Assembly (NCBI GenBank): GCA_005656395.1
Contig: SRSI01000016.1
Span: 105,793-169,792, forward strand
Origin: Strongyloides papillosus
Lineage: Eukaryota > Nematoda > Chromadorea > Rhabditida > Strongyloididae
Direction of reading: 5' to 3'
DNA length: 64,000 bases
Shown: positions 56,132-64,000 of the stretch, piece after piece
How the letters are laid out: each line of letters opens with the position of its first letter
Position numbering within the stretch: the stretch's first letter is position 1
Translations under genes and position numbers: made by a program
The notes under the pieces: model-generated
The model's input: only the letters and a program-made list of their open reading frames with translations
Database searches by the model: none
What the model was told of the DNA's origin: nothing

Positions 56132-57677
56132 GATGACTAAGAATTTTTGTAATTGGAGTTGTGTGAATGTAGTTATCAAGCATAATATTCAAAAAATAGA
56201 AAATATCTTTTTACAGATTTAATTTATAATTCCAATGGTAACAAATATTGTGTCCACGGTATTACAAAAATATATGTTAAAAAAACAAATCTAAAGTTTT
56301 AACAACATGTAGAGTGAACGAAGATTTATCTCGAAAATAATTGTATGCTTTGATACTTAAAATCCTTATGATAAATCACTAATTTTTTAAATATACCTAA
56401 ATTCAAAAAGGAATTTCATCTAAAAAGTTGTTCTAACCACATGAAAACAACTTCATTCCATAATCCGAAAATATTTGTTAATAATGTTCAACGATATTAT
56501 CAAATTTTCTTAAGAGGAGTAAGTAAGATATTATCATAGAATATAATTATTCCATGTTATTAATAAGTCAAAAAATTCTAACAGATATTTATGTTCTCGA
56601 CTATAGTTATCGTATCTAAAATTGCAATAAAATTGTGTCTAGTGATAAATTTAATGATTATGGTAATGGAAAATGTTTTTCATTTAAATATAGTGAACAA
56701 ATTTTCGGTGCATTTTCAAGGGTTGGTAAAAAAATTTGGCTTATCTGCATTATTAAAAAATGAAATCAGCAATATAAAGTAAGAATTTATTTTTAATTAT
56801 TATCTGCAACTTTAGAAATTACTTTCAAAAAACCATTCGATATTCACTTTATTTATCAGTTAATTCTCAAATTAAATATAAATAGGATTACCTCATATTG
56901 CCTACTTTTTACAGTAGCATCTTACTCCTTGGTTATGAAATATATATACCCATTTCAATAACAAAAAAATAAATATTTAAAGTACAATAAATTATTTGGA
57001 CTATAATATTGGAGATCCAGGTAGTCTTCATAAAATTGCTGCTTACACATATAATTCTTGTTAGATAAATTGTATGAAAGAAAGAAATTGCATTATGCCA
57101 AGCTATAATGCTATATTCTCCGTTCATTAAAAGACGTAAGTTATTAAAAATGTTATTCCTTTTTAGTTTATCCAATTTATTTTAGGTAGATCATGTAAAT
57201 ACGAAGATACAAAATGTTTAAATTGTTTGAGCAATTCACTGTTTCCTGATAATCTTTATAGTAGTATTTTATATTCAAACTTTAAATATAAATGCGCTTG
57301 TCCTTCGCAATGTAAAACTTATTGCTACACAACAAGTCCAAATTACATAGAATTCATGCCAAAAACAAAACTGAATTCTCGGCATTACAGGAAGTGTAAA
57401 TAAATTGAAGGATGGTATTTGTTCAAATAATGCAATATTAAACTTTTTCATTAAAAAGCTTACAGTTTTAACAAAAACAGGAGAAGTGGTATATTATTCA
57501 GCAAATACTTCGCATATATTGAAACAATGTAGATTTATTTTTGATTTGGAAATGATTAATATCATTGGAATCTTTTTTGTTTCTTTAATCATATTAGATA
57601 GAATTGTGTATTCCGTCAAGTTTCATCGTTTATTTAAAGATTTTTATGTTATATTGTTTAAAATGACCATTTTTTAA
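56132..57677 (+). pseudogene. DEG/ENaC channel pseudogene (tandem copy)
   Basis: Collinear with the intact gene at 58416-59967. Exon 1 remnant is about 56132-56515 (aattggagttgtgtgaatgtag). Exon 2 remnant is about 56585-56777, with a stop early (before NCNK) and a later frame change, yet with YGNGKCFSF and GAFSRVGK still readable. Exon 3 remnant is about 56816-57130 with stops. Exon 4 is 57183-57677, keeping CACPSQCKTYCY, ILNFFIKKLTV and the second membrane span region. The promoter-side sequence also matches, so a whole-gene tandem duplication followed by decay is likely. Confidence 0.87.
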
Positions 57678-58415
57678 TTACCCTATTAAGTTATTGCTTT
57701 TCTTTTTATCAAAAGATGTTTTTCAAGAAAGATTTGTTAACATTTTTGTTAAATATACTGAAAATAAATATAAAATAACTTAATAGTTATATTTTTAATA
57801 AATTTTATTTTAATGTTATGTTTTTTAAATCACTATTTTTTTTAATAAAACATTTTTATGTTTAAAAGAAATTGTATCAAAAATATATTACATTTTTATA
57901 TCATTAAATTTCTTAAAAATTGAGTTAAAAGAAATACTTATCCGGAAAAGAATATAAAATGATTTTTCTAGATAAAACTTAAATTTTTAACAATTAGAAT
58001 ATATATTAAACTTCTTTAACCATGGAAACCAGTATAATGTTTTGGTATAAGATATAATACAGTAAGATAAGCAATAAGAAAAATTGCATAAAAACATGCA
58101 TGTTTAAAATAATATAGTTATTGAAATATCAAAACAACGTTAAAATCAACTAATAAATGACTTCCTATCTTTTAAATTTTAAAACTTCGTTAGAAAATAT
58201 TTATTTTTGAAAAGTATCTTAGCTACAATCTCCAAGTTACAAACTTAACATAAAAGAATAGACCAAATAACATCATAAAAGTAGAAACAATAATTTTATT
58301 TATTCAGTAGAATCGAATACTTCGTTACTAAGCATCGTAGAATATAAATATCAAAGCATTAATATTTTTCCATTTTGCTTATTTCAACATTACTATTATC
58401 TTCTTCACTATTAAG
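57678..58415. other. Spacer between tandem DEG/ENaC copies
   Basis: AT-rich. The last 130 bases (caaagcatt ... ttccattttgctt) match the region upstream of the pseudogene and probably contain the promoter and leader. Confidence 0.5.
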
Positions 58416-59967
58416 ATGAGCTTAAAAGAAATAATTAAGGATTTTTCTAATTGGAGTGGTGTAAACGTAGTTACTCAAGCATATTATTCAAGAAATAAAA
58501 AAATACTTTTTTTATGGACTTTATTTATGATTTCAATGATGACATTGACTATAATCATAGTTATGCAAAAGATATTCGGTAAAAAAATAGAAACCAAAGT
58601 TTTAACAACACGTAGAGTGAATGAAGATTTTTTTCCAAAAATAAGTGTATGCTTTAATATTCAAAATAAATATAATGAAGATTCATTCTTTGATAATGAT
58701 CCTCTTATGAACAACGATCTTTATGGGACAAAGTTTTCTAACCACATGAAAACAAATTCATTTCATGATCCAGAAATGTATGTTAATAATCTCCAAAGAA
58801 ATTATCGAATTTACATTAATAAAGTAAGTTAGATATAAAAAAAAATATTATTGTTATAAGTTAATAAAAGATGAAGATATTTCAACAAATGTTTCTCTCC
58901 TCGAGTGTACTTATCTTGGCCAAAATTGCAATAAATTCATGGCAATTAGTAATTATGATGATCACGGAATTGGAAGATGTTTTATATTTGAAAATAAGAA
59001 ACAAAAATTTGGTGCATTTTCAAGAGTTGGTAAAGAATTTGGCTTATCTGTATTATTAAAAAATGAAATTAGTGATATAAAGTAAGATTTTATTTTTAAT
59101 CATAATATATGTATCTTTAGAAATCATTTTCGTAAAGTTTATGGATATCCACCTTACCTATCAATTCAATATCAAATTTTAAATCCTAAAGATAAAGACA
59201 ACCACCAATTAGCTACTTTTCACACTGATGTTTTACCTCTTGGTTATGAAGTAAACATACCAATTACAATAGCAAAAGAAATAAAAAATAAAAATATATC
59301 AAATTGTTTGGATTATAATACTGAAGATCCAGATAGTCTCTATACATTTGGTACATACACATACGATTCTTGTTATACAACTTGTCTAAAAAAGAATCAT
59401 TTGACACAATGTCAAAATATAATCCCATTTCAACCGAACTTGTTGATGTGTGGTAAAGGTAATTAATAAAAATATATTCCTATTTAGCTCATCAATTTTT
59501 TTTTAGAAAAACCATGTAAATGTGATGATTTAAAATGTTTCGATTGCTTGAGTGATTCACTTTTTCCTGACAACCTTAATAATGATATTTTACATCCAGA
59601 ATTTAAAGATAAATGCTCTTGCCCTCCACCATGTGAATCTTATAGTTACAGAACAAATCCAACTTACAGTAAACTTCATGCAAAAAATATGGCTGAAATG
59701 CTACGCCTTACAGGAAGTGAAGAGGATTTGGAGGATGATATTAGTGCAAATTATGTAATATTAAACTTTTTTATTAAAGAACATACAGTTTTTAACGAAA
59801 AAAGAAGAAGTAGTGTATCGTTCTGCGAATTGTTTGCTGATATTGGAAATACTTTAGGTTTACTTTTGGGTTTGGGAATGATTAATATTATCGAAATCTT
59901 TTTTCTGCCTTTTTTGATCATAATAGATAGAATTCAGTATTTCATCAAGTTTCGTCGTTTATATTAA
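58416..59967 (+). CDS. DEG/ENaC (pickpocket/ASIC-like) cation channel, 475 aa, 4 exons
   Basis: Exons 58416-58823, 58861-59081, 59121-59458 and 59507-59967; all introns (37-48 bases) are GT-AG and the joined frame is open, 475 codons plus stop. Plan of the family: short N-terminus (FSNWSGVNVV, lacking the usual His-Gly pair), first membrane span (about residues 30-52), large cysteine-rich extracellular domain (CTYLGQNCNKF, DSCYTTC, CKCDDLKCFDC, CSCPPPCESY), and second span with the pore segment GNTLGLLLGLGMINIIEIFF (about 430-460), where GLG replaces the usual G.S. Members form trimeric sodium channels in the plasma membrane, used in taste, touch or fluid sensing. It is short for the family but complete. 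Confidence 0.93.
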
Positions 59968-60859
59968 AATTCTACATTATAATTTTTTAGTTGACCATCT
60001 TATAATCATACTATCTATTTGTTACTTTTTATTTACACGAAAGAATTAGAATATTTGAAGGAAATTTATTTTATATTTTTTGATAATTAAATTGATATTA
60101 AAATAGTCTTTATTTAAAATTATGGAAAAAAACAGGCTTTCTATGTACCAAAGTGATATATATTTGTTTTTAAAATTTGCTTTTTAATTATAACTTTTTT
60201 GTATTTAATGCTCAAGCATCACTAGCCTGGTCAATGCAACATTAAAATTAATTTAAAATCATAGCATTAACTTTGTTTTAATATTTTAGTATCTTTAAAG
60301 TAGTAAAATTGAGAATAAATATAAATATCAAACAGCTTAATTATTATATTTTAAATAAAAATTTTTAAATATTTTTACTATCACTAATTGTTATCTTTTT
60401 TGAATAAAACATCTTTGTGTTTAAAAAAAATAATACCAAAAATATTCTACGATTTTATATTGTTAAATTTCTTAAACATTCAGTCAAAAAAAGAATAATA
60501 ATTCAGAAAAAAAGTATAAAAACTTTTTTATCCCAAAAAAAATAAATATTTTAGCAATGAAAATATATATTAAATTTTGTTAACACTGTAAAACTATAGT
60601 AGTTTTTTGATATAAGTTAGAATACGATAAAAAATTATATAAGAACATGTCTGTATGAGATAGTAGAGTTGGTTTGAAATATCAAAACAATGTTGACATA
60701 AACCAATGGTACCATGTTTTTTAAGTTTTTAAGAATTGTTTAAAATAATATCTATTTTCGAAAAGTTTTCTTAGTTATAATCTCCAAGTTGCAAACTTAA
60801 ATCTAAAGAATGTACAGGATAAAGTCATAAAAGTAGAATAAATAACTGTATTCATTTGT
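59968..60859. other. Intergenic AT-rich region, no gene seen
   Basis: About 890 bases downstream of the channel gene. No gene. A block at 60690-60800 (tttgaaatatcaaaacaatgtt, atctccaagttgcaaactta) matches 58130-58250 upstream of the intact gene, extending the tandem duplication pattern to a third, geneless copy of the flank. Confidence 0.5.
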
Positions 60860-63150
60860 AATCAGATATGAGTATTTGATTTATTCATAATGAAATATAA
60901 ATATTAATATATGCACTTTGAATATAATTTATATTATTAATCTATGTGAGTAATACAACTTAATACATTTTTGCTACTAACAAATAGTTGAAAATGCTAT
61001 TCATCACAATAAAAATTGAGGGTTATAAAAATATCTTCTTTCATTTTTTTCTTCCAGTCTTTTATCTAATAGTATCTCGTTGTACCGTGAATATTGGAAA
61101 TTCAATCAAAATTTAGAAATGTAAAATGAATAAATAAACCTTTATTTAAAATCAAATCATAATAATATAATCATTTCTACAACATAAAGAAAGACTAACA
61201 ATGACTAAACTGAAATTGAAATATTTCAATTTATATTTTTTGTAGGAATAGAAAATTTTTAAAAGAGGTGGTAATAGATCTCTCTTTTTTGGAGGTTTTT
61301 GTTCCCAGAAATGTTTATTTCTTTAGACGGCATGTAATCCTAACAAATTCTTTGGTATTTCAAGATATTTACGGATATTTGAAGTATAATAACACACTTT
61401 ATTTAAACTTTTAGTGAAAAGATAAATAAAATAATTATAAAGATATGCAGATATTTGTAAAATATAATTGTAAATTTAATACTTATGTTCAGTAATTCTA
61501 TGATCTTCTAAGGTGTTACGTAAAATGAAGTATTATCCAATATCTCTTTTTATAGTCTTCGAGGTTATGGTCGTTTTCTATTTGAAATAAATTACAATAA
61601 ATTTAGTCCGGCACAACATCTACGATTCAAAAATAATGCTAATTGAATAAATATCTTAAAAATTAAATTTATGTTGTTGTGAACTTTAACCTTAGAAATT
61701 GTAGAAAAAGGTTTAAGCATTTCTTCTATTTTATTAAAAATTTACAGGTATTTTTTAAATACAATGGATGAGATACTAGAATAAAATTAGTAGAGAGGTA
61801 AATTTTATAGGATTTAGTTTTTTATTGAGATTATAATATTTGTTTGCTTATAAAGATTTAATTTTCAACATCAATTTATAAAGTTTTTTAGTTATTTTTT
61901 GAAAAATGTTAACAACGTAAAATAAAATGACATATAAAAAGTACAAACATGACTTAAATATTAAAATAATCCAAAGCTATTGTTTCAGAATAAGAGATTA
62001 AATTGATAATTTATTTTCACAAAATAAGGAAGATATAAAAACTAAATAATAAGTTAATAATTTAAAGAAGAAAAACTCACACTCTCTGTGCTATAACTAG
62101 GTTAATGTTAGTTGACTAAGAGAGGGTGAGATTTTTTTTTGTTTGTTTTATACATAAAAAACCATGACAAACAATCAACTTTGTATATTTGATTGTATCA
62201 TGAAACAGCTACTGCCTAAATTTTATTAATATAAAGTATTAATTATTGTATATTAACTTTATGTTGAAGAAATTTGATCTTGAAGTCATTAGTTATCATA
62301 TACTTTTACAAAAATTGATGACATTTACCTTTAATGTTTAAAAGATTCGATTTGTTGTTGTTTTTTATTTGGTATATAGAAAGACTTCTTAAAGCGAAAT
62401 TACCTTTGATGGTAAACAAATACTTGTATATTTTCGTCCTTTTGAAAAAAGAGATACATGGAATTGATCTGCTTATAAATTAATTTTAATCACTTGAGCT
62501 GTAAATTCATCATAAATAAACTTGACAAACCGTAAAAATTATTATAGTGAGTTAGAAATAATACAAAATTTACTAATGTAAAGATCATTTGTATAAATAT
62601 AGTATAGAAAATAAATTTGAATATATTTAAAAAATACAACAAGTATATAAAAAATGTTTTAAGAGAGCTGAATTTTACAATATTATAGAATATACAAGGT
62701 ATTTACGTATCTTCAGAGTAAAATGAATCTACAAAATATTTATGTCACTTGAGGACTTGCAATATTCAGTAATAGATAGATACATCACACAATTATAACA
62801 AAAGTAGTAGATAAATTGTATATAAGCAGAATAACTTATATAAATTATTATAATTAGCAATTTACAACGATAATATAAAATTAATTTTAATTAATCTGGT
62901 TAACCATTAGCGATGTGAAAAATGGGAAAAAGCTTTGATAATGGGAGAAATTAGGAAACCTAGATATTGTAAACTAAAATTTTATATCATCGTATTGTTA
63001 TTATTGCTAGTTAGTATTGTAATCCTAGTATTTTTAAGACAATATAGCAATAATAAAATTTTTTAACTCTATTTTATCTATTAATAATACTTAGTATACC
63101 CAATCAAAACTTTCAAATATTAAATAAGAAGAAAAAACGGCGGATGTATG
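60860..63150 (+). repeat. Segmental direct repeat, copy 2
   Basis: Partner of 42820-44520 plus 49591-49950. It includes an R copy at 62330-62900. Copy 2 has about 230 extra bases at 61980-62210, containing ctcacactctctgtg and, inverted, agagagggtgag, which may be a small fold-back insertion. Confidence 0.8.
62941..63066 (+). CDS. Short membrane peptide ORF, copy 2 (41 aa)
   Basis: ATG frame reading MGEIRKPRYCKLKFYIIVLL, then LLLVSIVILVFLRQYS and a short end. A basic cytosolic start with one cysteine is followed by a single membrane span. Collinear with 49763-49855. Confidence 0.3.
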   Translation: MGEIRKPRYCKLKFYIIVLLLLLVSIVILVFLRQYSNNKIF

Positions 63151-63268
63151 CACGGATCAAAAAAAATTATTAGCTATCAAATCAGCCTGGGAGAATCAAA
63201 CAAGTTAGAAAGATATCAAATGGTATCAATGTTCTATAATCTAGAATTACACTATAAAAAGGGAAAAG

Positions 63269-63517
63269 CAAAATGCACTAGCATACTTAATATCTAGAAA
63301 TCTAGGAATTGCGAATAATCAACCGGATATTTCAGTAAAAATTTTGTACGTTACACTGTATTATGATAACATTAATATGCCTCCACCTATATCAGAAAAA
63401 CAATTTATATTGTTATATTGGCTACATAGAAATAGAAACACTAAAGAAAAAGTAAGAAATAAACATTTTGTAAATGATATAGGATATATTGAAATACAGG
63501 GGAAAAAAAGAATATAG
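63269..63517 (+). other. Coding-like open stretch without start, unknown
   Basis: 82 codons open to TAG 63515-63517, with protein-like text (ALAYLISRNLGIANNQPD, ILYVTLYYDNINMPPP, FILLYWLHRNRNTKEK). There is no ATG until 63377. No family recognised; possibly a remnant of a mobile-element gene. The rest of 63150-64000 shows no gene. Confidence 0.3.
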
Positions 63518-64000
63518 ATACAAGAGAAGAAGACACTTTATCTTACTCAAGAATACCAACAAAATTAGAATTAGAAAATCACTTTGGTGTTTGAAAAATA
63601 ATTGATCTAATAAGACAATACTTCTTGTGGGAAAACATGAAGGTAGAAAAATGAAAAGTGAAAAAAAGTGGTAAAATTGCAAAAGACTACGACAAATTGA
63701 AAAAGAGCATGGGATCCTTTGGAAGAACCATGGTTAAGAATTGAATATTTATGTAAGAGAAAACATAACAACGAAAAAGTAAGATAACTTTATAACCATC
63801 GTAGATGATTTTAAAAATTCTCATTGTCAATACCTATTGTAAATATAGGTACCTATAAATATTAGCTAACAATTTGTAAAAATAAAACATTTTAGAATCA
63901 AAGAAATAATGATGCAAAATAAGAAATAACAAAAATTTTGAATAAAAGAGAAGAAAATGTTTTTAAAATAGAAACATTACTGTAATGGCAAAAGTGGTAA

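Overview
The window is AT-rich eukaryotic DNA, most likely from an arthropod. The evidence is a DEG/ENaC (pickpocket/ASIC-type) channel gene with short GT-AG introns, mariner, piggyBac and pogo-type DNA transposon remnants, and many Ty3/gypsy-like LTR retroelements. I cannot name the species. Only two genes look like ordinary host genes: an intronless secreted protein (51839-52753) and a complete four-exon DEG/ENaC gene (58416-59967), which has a dead tandem copy just upstream (56132-57677). Almost everything else is mobile DNA, often one element inside another.

Layout. 0.2-2.3 kb: a diverged tandem duplication. 2.8-4.1 kb: a dead mariner with exact TA flanks. 4.9-6.9 kb: one copy of a dispersed repeat (called R here), split by a 1.24-kb terminal-inverted-repeat element with an 8-bp target duplication. 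9.8-16.1 kb: nested LTR elements. 17.2-25.9 kb: a long inverted repeat whose arms carry integrase remnants and whose spacer holds three copies of an unknown accessory gene, one antisense membrane-protein gene, an LTR and the end of a piggyBac element. 26.0-38.0 kb: a decayed retroelement (gag, Env-like, protease, RT, RNase H), split by a DNA transposon that is itself split by a young Ty3/gypsy element with identical LTRs and a complete 1318-codon ORF. 38.0-41.8 kb: a mosaic of LTRs, gag/pol scraps and accessory ORFs. 44.5-49.6 kb: a 5.07-kb LTR element with gag and accessory genes but no recognisable pol. 50-64 kb: the host genes, satellites, a pogo-type MITE and a second copy of a ~2.2-kb segment also present at 42.8-44.5/49.6-49.9 kb.

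Most notable pattern. Five LTR loci (A 9851-10400, I 11130-16131, B ~18965-21728, C 38013-38617 and neighbours, III 44521-49590) share LTRs beginning near GTAATG and ending ACG, with a purine-rich tract just before the 3' LTR. Where the 5' side survives (I and III), the primer-binding site matches tRNA-Gln. In each, just inside the 3' LTR and running antisense to the element, is a small gene for a single-pass membrane protein (about 70-110 aa) with a polar, Pro/Ser-rich tail. In three of them the gene has an intron at the same codon. Accessory ORFs of unknown function lie in the sense orientation next to it and converge on it. I know of no described animal LTR lineage with this layout and regard it as the best candidate for an undescribed system here.
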